Notes: generated by a model not told the origin, from the sequence alone. 64,000 nt of DNA from Streptomyces sp. 1222.5 (GCF_900105245.1 NZ_FNSZ01000001.1:3410001-3474000), one strand, 5' to 3'. Shown: positions 1 to 8,736, counted from the stretch's first letter. Program-made: numbers and translations.

Positions 1-547
1 CGGCCCACGGGCCCTCGTAGCGGGAGGCGACCCGGTCCAGGGCCTGGCGGAAGCCGAGGCCCGCGCTGACCACGACGGCCAGCACGTCCAGGAAGTCGGG
101 CAGGGTGCGCTCGATGACGTCCTTGCGGACGCGGATCGCGGACCAGATGCCGACCTCGGTCCAGAACGCGCCGAACAGCAGCAGGAGCAGGGCCACGAAC
201 CACTGCCCGCGCAGCAGGAAGACCAGGAAGCCGACGCCGCCGAGCGCGCCGTAGACGGCGCGGCGGGCCGCGTACCGGTCGATGGTCAGACCGCCCGGGT
301 TGCCGGCGAGGTCGATCCTGCGCCGGTACTTGGCGACCAGCCGGGGCCCCATCAGACGCAGTACGGCGGGTGCGTAGCGCATGCCCATGCGGTCGATGAC
401 CGAGCCCACCGCCCCGGTGCGGGTGGCGCCGACCTCCAGGGCCACGGCGAGGTCGCCGGGGAGCTTGGCGTCGGCGCGGTACATGCGGATGCCGGCGAAG
501 ACGCCCCAGACCGCGAGGCCCATCACGAGTGCGAGCAGGAGTTCCAC
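1..547 (-). CDS. TadC-like type II secretion F-domain membrane protein (C-terminus cut by window edge)
   Basis: The last gene of the leftward tad operon, continuing past the left end of the window. The GTG start at 547 opens a reading frame of 182 visible codons. It begins with a hydrophobic segment (MELLLALVMGLAVWGVFAG), then a basic cytoplasmic stretch, two more hydrophobic segments near residues 95-125, and a T2SF-type core containing LPDFLDVLAVVVSAGLGF around residues 150-170. T2SF proteins form the inner-membrane platform that the TadA/CpaF ATPase acts on. It starts 13 bases after the stop of the upstream TadB-like gene, so co-transcription and translational coupling are likely. The family call is firm; the TadC role is inferred from its order after TadB. 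Confidence 0.85.
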   Translation of the reverse strand, partial: MELLLALVMGLAVWGVFAGIRMYRADAKLPGDLAVALEVGATRTGAVGSVIDRMGMRYAPAVLRLMGPRLVAKYRRRIDLAGNPGGLTIDRYAARRAVYGALGGVGFLVFLLRGQWFVALLLLLFGAFWTEVGIWSAIRVRKDVIERTLPDFLDVLAVVVSAGLGFRQALDRVASRYEGPWA

Positions 548-560
548 GGTGCCCGCCCCC

Positions 561-1505
561 TCACACGTCGATCCGGCTGAGCCGCCGGATGAGGACGAAT
601 CCGACGGCGTACATGGCGAACGCGATGATCACGCAGGCCTGGCCCACCGGAGAGCCGGTCATGCGTTCCAGAGCGCCGTCCTTGACGGCGTTCATCAGGA
701 ACAGGGCCCCGATGCCGAGGACCGGGACGGCGTACGACGTCATCGTCACCTGGGAGAGCTGGGTGCGGATCTCCCGCCGGGTCTCCTTGCGTTCCTCCAG
801 CGTCTCGGTCAGGTTCCGCAGGGCGGACACCACCTGGCCGCCCGCCCGGTTCGACAGGACCAGGGTGGTGACGAGGACGACCAGTTCGCGGGAGGGGAGA
901 CGGTCGGCGAGTTCCCCCAGCGCGTCGTCCAGGGAGTGTCCGATGGCGAGCTGGTCGTCGACCTTGGCCAGTTCCTCGCCCGCCGGTGCCTCCAGTTCCT
1001 CCGCGGCCATGCCGATGGCGGTGCGCAGGGCCAGGCCGGCCTGGGTGGCGTTGGCCAGGATGCGGGCCAGTTCGGGGAGCTGGTTGATGAACCGCTCGAT
1101 ACGTTTCTGGCGCTGCCAGTTGAGGAACTGCACCGCCGCCCAGATGCCGAGCAGCCCGGCGATCGGGCCGAAGAAGGGCGCCAGGGTGGCCTGGCCGATC
1201 AGCCAGAGCGCGGCGACCGTGGCGAGCATGTAGACGAAGAACTCTCCCGGTGTGACGTCCAGGCCGGTCGCCGCCAGCCGCAGTTCGAGCCAGCGGCCGA
1301 AGCGGGTGCGGCGCAGCCGCCGGTCGAGGTCGCGGAAGCGGCGCGTCCGGCCGGTCCCCGCGTGGGGGCCGGTGAGGGCGAGGCGGTCGACGAGGGCGGC
1401 GCGCTGTGCCCGCCCGGAGGCGTAGGCGTGGACGCCGGCCACCGCCAGGACGCAGGTCAGCAGCGCCACTCCGGTGGTGAGCTGGACGAGGGTGTGGAGT
1501 TCCAT
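561..1505 (-). CDS. TadB-like type II secretion F-domain membrane protein
   Basis: A 314-residue integral membrane protein. It has an N-terminal transmembrane helix (residues 8-28), a basic loop, a double hydrophobic region around residues 85-130, then the T2SF signature region (INQLPELARILANATQAGLA, about residues 138-158) with the acidic helical bundle that follows, and two C-terminal membrane helices (about 255-305). In Tad systems TadB and TadC form the membrane platform for assembly of Flp/TadE-type pili. It begins 13 bases after the stop of the CpaF gene and ends 13 bases before the next T2SF gene, inside a tightly packed operon. The assignment as TadB rather than TadC rests on gene order. 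Confidence 0.88.
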   Translation of the reverse strand: MELHTLVQLTTGVALLTCVLAVAGVHAYASGRAQRAALVDRLALTGPHAGTGRTRRFRDLDRRLRRTRFGRWLELRLAATGLDVTPGEFFVYMLATVAALWLIGQATLAPFFGPIAGLLGIWAAVQFLNWQRQKRIERFINQLPELARILANATQAGLALRTAIGMAAEELEAPAGEELAKVDDQLAIGHSLDDALGELADRLPSRELVVLVTTLVLSNRAGGQVVSALRNLTETLEERKETRREIRTQLSQVTMTSYAVPVLGIGALFLMNAVKDGALERMTGSPVGQACVIIAFAMYAVGFVLIRRLSRIDV

Positions 1506-1518
1506 GGGGGGTGGCTAC

Positions 1519-2856
1519 CTACCTGGCTTCTCGGGTGGCGAGCTGGTCCGCGGAGTGGGCGACTCCGAAGGCCTGCGGGATGGGCTGGCTCGCCATGTAG
1601 AGGCGGTCGGCGGTACGGCGGGGCAGCGGGAAGTACTGGAAGGTGCCGTACACCCGGCCGTCCGGGGTCATGGGCTGCGCGTCGAAGCGGGCCACGGTCG
1701 CCAGCCGGTACGGCTCCCCGCCGTGGCTGTCCAGCAGCGCGATCTCGGTGATGCGGCGGACGCCGTCGGCGAACCGGGTCAGCTGGACGAGGACGTCGAC
1801 CGCGCTGTTGATCTGGTCGTGCAGCGCCACGAAGGGCACCTCGACGTCCGACATGGAGGCGAGGGTCTGCAACCGGGTGAGGGCGTCCTCGGCGCTGTTG
1901 GCGTGCACGGTGGCGAGGGAGCCGTCGTGGCCCGTGGACATGGCCTGAAGCATGTCGAGGGACTCGCCCCCGCGGACCTCGCCGACGACGATGCGGTCGG
2001 GGCGCATGCGCAGCGAGTTGCGGACCAGGTCGCGGATGCCGACCTGGCCCTTGCCCTCGACGTTCGGCGGCCGGGACTCCAGCCGGACCACATGGCTCTG
2101 CTGGAGCTGGAGTTCGGCGGAGTCCTCGATGGTGATGATGCGCTCGTGCGAGGGGATGAGCCCGGAGAGGGCGTTGAGCAGGGTCGTCTTCCCGGTGCCG
2201 GTGGCCCCGGAGACGATGATGTTGAACTTGGCCTGCACCAGTCCCGCCAGCAGGTACACCATCTGCTCGTCGAGCGAGCCGAAGGAGATCAGCTCCTGAA
2301 GGGTGAAGGAGCGCGGGAAGCGGCGGATGGTGAGGATCGGACCGGTCAGCGACAGCGGCGGGATGATGACGTTGACCCGCTCGCCGGAGGGCAGGCGGGC
2401 GTCCACCATCGGATTCGACTCGTCGACGCGCCGGTTGACCGTCGACACGATCCGCTCGATCGTCTGCATGAGCTGGTCGGCGGAGACGAACCGGAGCGGC
2501 AACTGCTCGACGCGACCGCCGCGTTCGACGAAGATCGCGTCGGGTCCGTTCACCATGATCTCGGTGATCGACGCGTCCTCCAGCAGGGGTTCCAGGATGC
2601 CGAGGCCGAGGGCCTCGTCCACGACCCGGCGGATCAGCTGCGAGCGCTCCACCGTCGACAGGACCGGACCCTCGCGGCTGATGATGTGCCCGAGCACCCG
2701 CTCCAGCCGCGCCCGGCGCTCGGCGGCGGCGAGCGAACTCATCTCCGCGAGGTCGATCTCCTCCAGCAGCTTGGCCCGGTAGGAGGCGACCAGATGCCCG
2801 TCCTCGCCCCGGCTGCCGTGCTCCTCCGGAGTGCTGATGCGTGCCCGCAGGCTCAT
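1519..2856 (-). CDS. TadA/CpaF secretion ATPase
   Basis: A 445-residue ATPase of the type II/IV secretion superfamily, expected to power pilus assembly from the cytoplasmic face of the TadBC platform. The Walker A motif GATGTGKTT has its lysine at residue 223. The Asp box reads TIEDSAELQL, the Walker B region RPDRIVVGEVRGGE, and the His box LATVHANSAEDAL, all in family order. The N-terminal 150 residues form the usual helical and linker domain. The ATG at 2856 is chosen because it begins the conserved protein 17 bases after the TadE-like stop; a longer in-frame extension upstream has no family character. Neighbours on both sides are tad genes. Confidence 0.93.
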   Translation of the reverse strand: MSLRARISTPEEHGSRGEDGHLVASYRAKLLEEIDLAEMSSLAAAERRARLERVLGHIISREGPVLSTVERSQLIRRVVDEALGLGILEPLLEDASITEIMVNGPDAIFVERGGRVEQLPLRFVSADQLMQTIERIVSTVNRRVDESNPMVDARLPSGERVNVIIPPLSLTGPILTIRRFPRSFTLQELISFGSLDEQMVYLLAGLVQAKFNIIVSGATGTGKTTLLNALSGLIPSHERIITIEDSAELQLQQSHVVRLESRPPNVEGKGQVGIRDLVRNSLRMRPDRIVVGEVRGGESLDMLQAMSTGHDGSLATVHANSAEDALTRLQTLASMSDVEVPFVALHDQINSAVDVLVQLTRFADGVRRITEIALLDSHGGEPYRLATVARFDAQPMTPDGRVYGTFQYFPLPRRTADRLYMASQPIPQAFGVAHSADQLATREAR

Positions 2857-2873
2857 GGTCGGCGACTCCTCGT

Positions 2874-3224
2874 TCAGTGGTCGAGCGGCATGGTGGCGGA
2901 CTTGGTGGCGGAGCCGAGGTCCCAGCCGGGAACGATCTGCGGGATGTGCACTTCGGCGATGACCGTGACCGAGCCGGCTCCGCCCCCGCCCTCGCCGCAC
3001 GACACGGTGAGCCCGCCGCTCACGGCCTGCGCGCACGCCGCTTGCGCGTCCTGGTGCAGGGACGCGGCGCGGGCCCCGGCCCGGGCCGCCGTACCGGCCT
3101 GCTCGGCGGCGTAGGCGACGGCACCGATCTGGATGCCGGCCATGCCCACGAGCAGCAGGATCGGCACGAACCCCAGGTACTCGATGGCCACTTGGCCCCG
3201 GTCACGTCGTCGACGGCACGGCAT
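2874..3224 (-). CDS. TadE-like pseudopilin, second copy
   Basis: A 116-residue protein. A short basic N-terminus (MPCRRRRDRGQVAIEYLGF) leads into one long hydrophobic helix (residues 17-40) and an exported C-terminal domain of about 75 residues with several cysteines. The RGQVAIEYLG segment is the TadE-like signature, and the Glu five residues into the hydrophobic segment is the residue expected in class III signal sequences cut by a TadV-type peptidase. Such proteins are minor pilins or pseudopilins. The start lies directly after the stop of the preceding TadE-like gene (one base between them). No prepilin peptidase gene is visible in the window. Confidence 0.82.
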   Translation of the reverse strand: MPCRRRRDRGQVAIEYLGFVPILLLVGMAGIQIGAVAYAAEQAGTAARAGARAASLHQDAQAACAQAVSGGLTVSCGEGGGGAGSVTVIAEVHIPQIVPGWDLGSATKSATMPLDH

Positions 3225-3225
3225 C

Positions 3226-3603
3226 TCAGTGCTTCACCTCCTCGACGGCACCGGCGTGACCGGTCACCGTTGCCGGGAAGTCGATCAGACCGGGGAAGAG
3301 GACGGGGACGTGCAGTTCGACCTCGGCCGTGACGTATCCGCTCGGGTTGCAGGTCACTTCGGCACTCCCCCTCCACGCGGCCGACAGGTGCGCCATCCCC
3401 GCCGCCGAGCAGGCTCCTTGCCGTGCGCCGCCCGGTGGCGCGGCCGTCCCCGCCCGCACCGCCTCGTCCGCGGCGTTCCCGGCGAGCGTGAAGGTGTATC
3501 CCACGAGCACGGCCTGCCACACCAGCACCAGCGTCAGCACGATCAGGGGAGTCATCCCCAGGAACTCGATGCTGACCTGTCCTCGGTCCCCATCCCGTTT
3601 CAC
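3226..3603 (-). CDS. TadE-like pseudopilin, first copy
   Basis: A 125-residue pseudopilin. The N-terminus MKRDGDRGQVSIEFLGMTPL is the TadE signature (RGQVSIEFLG with the Glu at +5 of the helix), followed by a hydrophobic helix to about residue 38 and an extracytoplasmic domain. GTG start at 3603 with AAGGAG just upstream, inside the end of the CpaE gene, so the two are probably coupled. It is only distantly similar to the next gene outside the N-terminal signature, suggesting two subunits of one minor-pilin complex rather than a recent duplication. Confidence 0.82.
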   Translation of the reverse strand: MKRDGDRGQVSIEFLGMTPLIVLTLVLVWQAVLVGYTFTLAGNAADEAVRAGTAAPPGGARQGACSAAGMAHLSAAWRGSAEVTCNPSGYVTAEVELHVPVLFPGLIDFPATVTGHAGAVEEVKH

Positions 3604-3610
3604 GGGCCGC

Positions 3611-4846
3611 TCACTCCTTCCGCCGCCGGAATCCGGTCGCGCCGCGGCCCGCGCCCCGGTGCGCGCCCTCGCCGCCGGTCTTCACCAGCCCCAGCTCGCC
3701 CGCGAGCGCCCACAGCGCCTGCTTCACGGTGCTCCTGGCATCCAGTTCGTGCACCCGGCCCGCGTCCACCACCGCCTGAAGCTCCTTGAAGTTGGCCGGG
3801 ACGGCCGTGCGCGCCAGTGCCGTGCCCGTGATGCGCTGCACGAGGGCCGGCTGGATCTCCGTGTTCCGCGTGTGCCGGTTGACGACCACGGTCGTCTCCT
3901 CCGCCTTGCGGATCTGGAGCCGGTCCCACATCCGTACCGTCCGCTTGGCGGCGCGTACGGCGACGACGTCGGGTGTGGTGACCAGCAGGGCGGTGTCGGC
4001 CATCTCGACGGCCGCCGCGCCGGCCCCGCCGAGCTGGGAGCCGCAGTCGATGACGACGATCTCGTAGCGGGAGCGCAGGGCGCTGACGATCTGCCGGGCC
4101 GCGCGGTCGGTGACCTCCTCGCCGCGTTCGCCCTCGCCGGGCGCGAGGAGCAGGGCGAGGCCGGTGTCGTGCCGGAAGACGGCGTCGGCGAGGACGCGCG
4201 GGGAGATGTCGGTGATGGTGGCGAGGTCGACCACCGAGCGGCGGAACTGGATGTCCAGGTAGGAGGCGATGTCGCCGGTCTGGAGGTCGAGGTCGACCAG
4301 TGCGGTGGCGCGACCGGAGGCCTGGGCGGCGAGGGCCAGCTGGATGGCGGTCAGGGTGGTGCCGGTGCCGCCCTTGGCCCCGCTGACCGTGACGACCGTA
4401 CCGCCGGCTCCGCCGATCACGTCGGCGCCGTGGCCGAGGTGGCGCCGTACGCCCGTCGACCACTGGGCGACGGCCTGGACGCGGCCGGCGAGCTCCTCGT
4501 ACGACAGCGGGAGCGCGACCAGGCCGCGGGCGCCGGAGTCCATGGCGGCGGCGAACAGGCCGGGGCTCGCGTCGGTGGTGACGAGGACGACGCCGACGGC
4601 CGGGAAGCGCAGCGCGACCTCGCGGATCAGTTCCAGCGCCGGTACGGGGCCGATGCGCTCATGGACGACGACGACTTCCGGGAGTTCGTCGACGGACTCG
4701 GCGGCGAGCCGGGCGAGGGTGTCGACCAGGTGGGTGGAGTCGGCCGCGGGCGGCTGCGGTTCGGCGTCGGGGAGCTGGCTGAGCAGGGTGGTGAGGGAGC
4801 GGACGGCGTCCGGGTCCGAACCGGCCGGGAGGATCCTGGTGGGCAT
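3611..4846 (-). CDS. CpaE/TadZ-like MinD-family ATPase
   Basis: A 411-residue protein with two parts. Residues about 40-125 resemble a degenerate receiver (atypical response-regulator) domain, seen in CpaE/TadZ proteins. Residues 150-390 form a ParA/MinD-type ATPase with a deviant Walker A motif, SGAKGGTGTT (residues 155-164), and the Walker B-like segment EIVVIDCGSQLGG. In Tad systems this protein localises the secretion machine at the membrane and recruits the ATPase. The tail from about residue 385 is basic and disordered. The start at 4846 follows the CpaB stop after 9 bases. Confidence 0.88.
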   Translation of the reverse strand: MPTRILPAGSDPDAVRSLTTLLSQLPDAEPQPPAADSTHLVDTLARLAAESVDELPEVVVVHERIGPVPALELIREVALRFPAVGVVLVTTDASPGLFAAAMDSGARGLVALPLSYEELAGRVQAVAQWSTGVRRHLGHGADVIGGAGGTVVTVSGAKGGTGTTLTAIQLALAAQASGRATALVDLDLQTGDIASYLDIQFRRSVVDLATITDISPRVLADAVFRHDTGLALLLAPGEGERGEEVTDRAARQIVSALRSRYEIVVIDCGSQLGGAGAAAVEMADTALLVTTPDVVAVRAAKRTVRMWDRLQIRKAEETTVVVNRHTRNTEIQPALVQRITGTALARTAVPANFKELQAVVDAGRVHELDARSTVKQALWALAGELGLVKTGGEGAHRGAGRGATGFRRRKE

Positions 4847-4855
4847 GGCCGCCTC

Positions 4856-5563
4856 TCACTTGTCCGTCACGAGTTCGTAGGTGCGGTCCTTGTCCGGGAC
4901 GCTGGTCTCGCCGCCGGGTGCCACCAGAGCGAGCCGGACGCGCTGGGCGAAGGACTCGGCGTAGGTGATGCGCTGGGCGTCGAGGGTGGACAGCGCGAAG
5001 GTGATGGGGACGGCCTCGGTGGGCTGCTGCTGGTCCTTGCTGCGGTCGGGGTCGAGGGCGGTGATGTGACCGACGTCGAGGACCCGGGCGTTGGTGACGA
5101 TGATCTTCGACTGGTCGGGGTCGCCCTCCTTCTTCCCCTCGAAGGTGGCGTAGACGTTGACCCGCGAGCCCGGGGTGATCTTGCCCGCGACGCCGGTGGC
5201 CGCGTCGATCATGATGGCGACCTCCTGCTGCCCGGGCTGGAGGGCGGGCTGGTCGACGATCATGTCGGTCTGCAGCAGGGAGCCGGCCTGGAGGGTGGTC
5301 ACGGCGATCTTGCCCTGGATCTGGCGGAGGTCGGTGACGGCGTTGGCGGACAGCCACCTCTTCGGCATCTCGGTCTTCTCGAACTGGCCGGTGCTCAGGG
5401 CGGTGTACGGCTCCACCTTGGATTTCACCCGGTAGGCGGTCACCTCGGGGCCGACCTTGGAGTTCACGTCGCGGATGACGGAGAGCACGCCGGCGAACGC
5501 GCCGAGAGCGCACAGGACCGACAGGATCAGGAGTATCACGCCGCGGCGCTGACGGGAGTTCAT
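4856..5563 (-). CDS. CpaB/RcpC-type SAF-domain pilus assembly protein
   Basis: A 235-residue protein starting MNSRQRRGVILLILSVLC, with one N-terminal membrane helix (residues 8-30). A SAF domain follows (about residues 45-110: conversion of parameters such as ALSTGQFEKTEMPKRW and LQAGSLLQTDM), then a RcpC/CpaB-type domain (ATGVAGKITPGSRVNVYATF). CpaB proteins are periplasmic or extracytoplasmic components of Tad pilus assembly that may bind peptidoglycan. The frame is open far upstream, but the ATG at 5563 is chosen because the membrane anchor begins right after it. It lies 80 bases downstream of the zinc-ribbon gene and 9 bases before CpaE. Confidence 0.88.
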   Translation of the reverse strand: MNSRQRRGVILLILSVLCALGAFAGVLSVIRDVNSKVGPEVTAYRVKSKVEPYTALSTGQFEKTEMPKRWLSANAVTDLRQIQGKIAVTTLQAGSLLQTDMIVDQPALQPGQQEVAIMIDAATGVAGKITPGSRVNVYATFEGKKEGDPDQSKIIVTNARVLDVGHITALDPDRSKDQQQPTEAVPITFALSTLDAQRITYAESFAQRVRLALVAPGGETSVPDKDRTYELVTDK

Positions 5564-5643
5564 GAACCGTGCAACCTCATTGGGGGAATCGGTCGAGCGG
5601 GATGTGAGTGTCGGGCCGGGCCCGCGGCCCGGGGTCGGTCCGG

Positions 5644-6504
5644 TCAGGCGGGCGTGCGTTGCTCCAGGGCGCGGGGAGCGGGCGGTTCGTGGACGGGCGG
5701 GGTGGCCGAGCAGAAGACGCAGCGGTCGCCGATGACGTCGAGGCCGCACCAGTGGCAGCTGGTCTGCCGTACGGACGTGACCAGTTGGTAGAGCACCGAG
5801 AGGTCCGCGAGGTAGCTGCAGAACTCGATCATCCGGCCGGTCCCCCACCACACCGGGGACTCGGCGGGCAGCGGCGTCTCGCGCACACCGTGCGCGTTCC
5901 ACGCCGTGCCGAGGCCGGCGGCCCAGTCGCTCTGCAGCTGCCCCTTGGCGACGAGCAGCCAGGTGCTGAACTCGGGCCCCTTCAGCGTGACGTCGGGGCC
6001 GATCCGCACGAGCTGCGGCTCGGGGTGGGCGAGCACCGCGAACTGGCTCCCGGGCACCCAGGACTTGGCGTGCGCCTTCAGTCCGACGGGGACGCGGTCC
6101 AGCTTGGCGACGGAGCCGAGGACGGCGCCGGCGTGGATGTAGTGGGTGAGCAGGCGCCCGGCCGAGGCGAGCACACCCGGGCTCAGGTCGCAGGAGGCGA
6201 GCTGGCGCAGCTGCCGGGCCAGGACGGCGATGCCGAGGGGCGGCAACTCGGGCCGGAACAGGGCGATGCGGTCGCTCTCCAGCAGGGAGCGCAGGGTGTG
6301 CAGCCGTCGTACGACGGGTTCCGGAGTGGCCGGTGAACAGACGACCACCACGTATCCGTACTGTTCGATGAGGGCGTACAGCTCGGTGAGGACGTGGTCC
6401 AGCGGACGCCGGTCGATGTCGCGCAGCACGACGGCGGGCATGGTCCGTTCGTCCTGCGCCGGCAGCGCCATGTCGGCGCTGGTCACGGCAATGGCAGTTG
6501 GCAC
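5644..6504 (-). CDS. Conserved hypothetical protein with C-terminal zinc ribbon, first gene of the tad operon
   Basis: A 286-residue soluble protein of unknown function. It starts at a GTG with GGGGAG six bases upstream. The first 110 residues look like an alpha/beta domain (LYALIEQYGYVVVVCSPATP). The C-terminus carries a four-cysteine knuckle pair, CHWCG and CVFC, spaced as in small zinc ribbons. No export signal is visible. Its position 80 bases before cpaB and the absence of an intervening terminator suggest it belongs to the tad operon, perhaps as a regulatory or adaptor factor, but that is inference from location only. Confidence 0.7.
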   Translation of the reverse strand: MPTAIAVTSADMALPAQDERTMPAVVLRDIDRRPLDHVLTELYALIEQYGYVVVVCSPATPEPVVRRLHTLRSLLESDRIALFRPELPPLGIAVLARQLRQLASCDLSPGVLASAGRLLTHYIHAGAVLGSVAKLDRVPVGLKAHAKSWVPGSQFAVLAHPEPQLVRIGPDVTLKGPEFSTWLLVAKGQLQSDWAAGLGTAWNAHGVRETPLPAESPVWWGTGRMIEFCSYLADLSVLYQLVTSVRQTSCHWCGLDVIGDRCVFCSATPPVHEPPAPRALEQRTPA

Positions 6505-6703
6505 GCGCAGCTCCCCGCTCTCACACCCGCCGCCGGCCCACCGGTGTAACTCCCAGGCGCCGGAACGACTTCATTGCGTGACTACCTGAGCACTGTATCC
6601 ACGGCCGTGAGACCGGAGAACAGCGTTTGTGAAGCTCGCGTGGAACTCTCTTGACGCAAGTCCCGCCAAAACCGGACAGGTTGCGCCGGTGGACGGAAAC
6701 GGT

Positions 6704-6719
6704 TTTGGTCTGGACCTCT
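6704..6719. promoter_or_regulatory. DasR-type operator 1 upstream of chitinase
   Basis: TTTGGTCTGGACCTCT, an imperfect palindrome matching the GntR-family DasR responsive element, which centres on TGGTCTAGACCA. It overlaps the first base of the TTGACA -35 hexamer (6719-6724). DasR represses chitin and GlcNAc genes in Streptomyces and is released by GlcN-6-P. The match is to a remembered consensus. Confidence 0.75.
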
Positions 6720-6729
6720 TGACACCCGG

Positions 6730-6745
6730 ATTGGTCTGGACCAAC
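6730..6745. promoter_or_regulatory. DasR-type operator 2, between -35 and start of chitinase promoter
   Basis: ATTGGTCTGGACCAAC is a near-perfect palindrome in the same orientation as operator 1, 26 bases downstream of it. Together they form the 12-bp direct repeat arrangement known from Streptomyces chitinase promoters. With TTGACA at 6719-6724, this copy covers the spacer and the likely -10 region (around 6742-6750), so occupancy should block RNA polymerase. Confidence 0.8.
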
Positions 6746-6810
6746 TTGTACGCCAGCGGTGGCCACCGTTCCTCACCTCTCCCCGCCGAACTCCCCCACC
6801 GGAGGCCCCA

Positions 6811-8532
6811 GTGGACCGCGCACCAGGCATACCCAGACCCCGCAGCGGGCGGCTCGCGACGTGGTCCGCCGCCACCGCCCTCGCCCTCTCGGTCGCCGGC
6901 CTCGCCGCCGCCTCCCCCGCGTCCGCGGCGGACGTCAACAACGTCAGGAACGCGGGCTACGAGTCGGGCCTGGCCAACTGGACGTGCACGGCCGGCAGCG
7001 GGGCGACGGTCTCCTCGCCGGTGCACGGGGGCACGGCCGCCCTGAAGGCGACCCCGGCCGGGCAGGACAACGCGAAGTGCACCCAGTCGGTGGCGGTCAG
7101 GCCCAACTCGACGTACACGCTGAGCGCCTGGGTCCAGGGCGGCTACTCCTACCTGGGCGTGACGGGCACGGGCACCACGGACGTCTCCACCTGGACCCCC
7201 GACTCCGCGTCCTGGAAGCAGCTCACGACGACGTTCACCACCGGGGCGTCCACGAACTCCGTCACCGTGTACACCCACGGCTGGTACGGCCAGGCCGCCT
7301 ACTACGCGGACGACGTCTCGGTCTACGGCCCCGACGGCGGCGGAGGCGGCGACCCGGCCCCGACCGTCCCGGCCGCCCCGGGCGGTCTGACCGTCTCGGG
7401 CACGACCTCCTCGTCGGTCTCCCTGTCCTGGTCGGCGGTGTCGGGCGCGACGGGCTACAACGTCTACCGCAACGGTACGAAGGTGACGGCGGTGACCGGC
7501 ACCTCGGCCACGGTGACGGGCCTCGCGGCGTCGACGTCGTACCCCTTCCAGGTGACGGCGACCAACGCGGCGGGCGAGTCGGCGAAGTCGGCGACCGTGA
7601 CGGGGACGACCTCCGCGACCGGCGGAGGGGGCGGCGGGGGCGGCTCGGTGCCCAAGCACGCCGTGACGGGCTACTGGCAGAACTTCAACAACGGCGCGAA
7701 GGTCCAGAAGATCTCCGACGTCCCGTCCGCCTACGACATCATCGCGGTGGCCTTCGCCGACGCGGCCTCGACGCCGGGCGCGGTCTCCTTCAACCTGGAC
7801 TCGGCGGGCCTCGGCGGCTACACGGTCGACCAGTTCAAGGCGGACATCAAGGCCAAGCAGGCGGCCGGCAAGAAGGTCGTCGTCTCGATCGGCGGCCAGA
7901 ACGGCACGGTGTCGATCAACGACTCGGCGTCGGCGGCGAACTTCGCGAACTCGGTCTACTCGCTGATGCAGACGTACGGCTTCGACGGCGTCGACATCGA
8001 CCTGGAGAACGGCCTCAACGCGACGTACATGACCCAGGCCCTGCGCTCGCTGTCGTCGAAGGCGGGCTCGTCCCTGATCATCACGATGGCCCCGCAGACG
8101 ATCGACATGCAGTCGACGTCGAACTCCTACTTCCAGACGGCGCTGAACATCAAGGACATCCTCACGGTCGTCAACATGCAGTACTACAACAGCGGTTCCA
8201 TGCTGGGCTGCGACGGCAAGGTCTACAGCCAGGGCTCGGTCGACTTCCTCACCGCGCTCGCCTGCATCCAGCTGGAGGGCGGCCTCTCCCCGTCCCAGGT
8301 GGGCCTCGGCCTCCCGGCCTCCACCAGCGGCGCCGGCAGCGGCTACGTCTCCCCCACGGTGGTCGACAATGCCCTGGACTGCCTCTCCAAGGGCACGGGA
8401 TGCGGCACCTTCAAGCCCTCCAGGACCTACCCCGACCTCCGCGGCGCGATGACCTGGTCCACCAACTGGGACGCGTCGGCGGGCAACGCCTGGTCCAACG
8501 CGGTGGGAGCGCACGTGCACGCGATGCCGTGA
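6811..8532 (+). CDS. chiA: Secreted family 18 chitinase (CBM - FnIII - GH18)
   Basis: A 573-residue exported endo-type chitinase. GTG start with GGAGG five bases upstream. A signal peptide runs to about residue 40 (cleavage near ASPASA-AD). Residues 42-172 form a carbohydrate-binding beta-sandwich (NAGYESGLANW at its start), a Gly-rich linker follows, then a fibronectin type III domain (about 188-270), a poly-Gly linker, and the GH18 barrel (285-570). The catalytic signature FDGVDIDLE spans residues 391-399, with the acid Glu399 and the supporting Asp residues intact; SIGG marks the substrate-binding strand. Two DasR-like operators upstream indicate control by chitin breakdown products. The symbol is given by similarity to the Streptomyces ChiA/C type and is less certain than the function. 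Confidence 0.93.
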   Translation: MDRAPGIPRPRSGRLATWSAATALALSVAGLAAASPASAADVNNVRNAGYESGLANWTCTAGSGATVSSPVHGGTAALKATPAGQDNAKCTQSVAVRPNSTYTLSAWVQGGYSYLGVTGTGTTDVSTWTPDSASWKQLTTTFTTGASTNSVTVYTHGWYGQAAYYADDVSVYGPDGGGGGDPAPTVPAAPGGLTVSGTTSSSVSLSWSAVSGATGYNVYRNGTKVTAVTGTSATVTGLAASTSYPFQVTATNAAGESAKSATVTGTTSATGGGGGGGGSVPKHAVTGYWQNFNNGAKVQKISDVPSAYDIIAVAFADAASTPGAVSFNLDSAGLGGYTVDQFKADIKAKQAAGKKVVVSIGGQNGTVSINDSASAANFANSVYSLMQTYGFDGVDIDLENGLNATYMTQALRSLSSKAGSSLIITMAPQTIDMQSTSNSYFQTALNIKDILTVVNMQYYNSGSMLGCDGKVYSQGSVDFLTALACIQLEGGLSPSQVGLGLPASTSGAGSGYVSPTVVDNALDCLSKGTGCGTFKPSRTYPDLRGAMTWSTNWDASAGNAWSNAVGAHVHAMP

Positions 8533-8555
8533 GCAGGCCCTGTCCCTGACACCCG

Positions 8556-8584
8556 GCGCCCGGAGCCTTCACGGTTCCGGGCGC
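8556..8584 (+). terminator. Factor-independent terminator after chitinase
   Basis: A 9-bp perfect inverted repeat (GCGCCCGGA / TCCGGGCGC) with an 11-base loop, 24 bases after the chitinase stop. There is no long T-run, as is usual in high-GC actinomycetes. Confidence 0.75.
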
Positions 8585-8736
8585 TGTGTTGCGGGGGCCC
8601 GGCGGCCAGGGACCACACCACCCCAGCGCAGCGATCCGGCCAGTCCACCGAAGCCCGCAGCACGAGGCGATCACTCGTGAGGTACAACGTTCTGCGGTAC
8701 TGCCGAGCATGCTCATGCCGAACGGGGAGGGTTCAC

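Noticed and set aside
6571..8520. Leftward open frame of about 650 codons opposite the chitinase
   Set aside because: No start with a ribosome-binding site and no domain; the chitinase on the other strand has signal peptide, catalytic motif and promoter.
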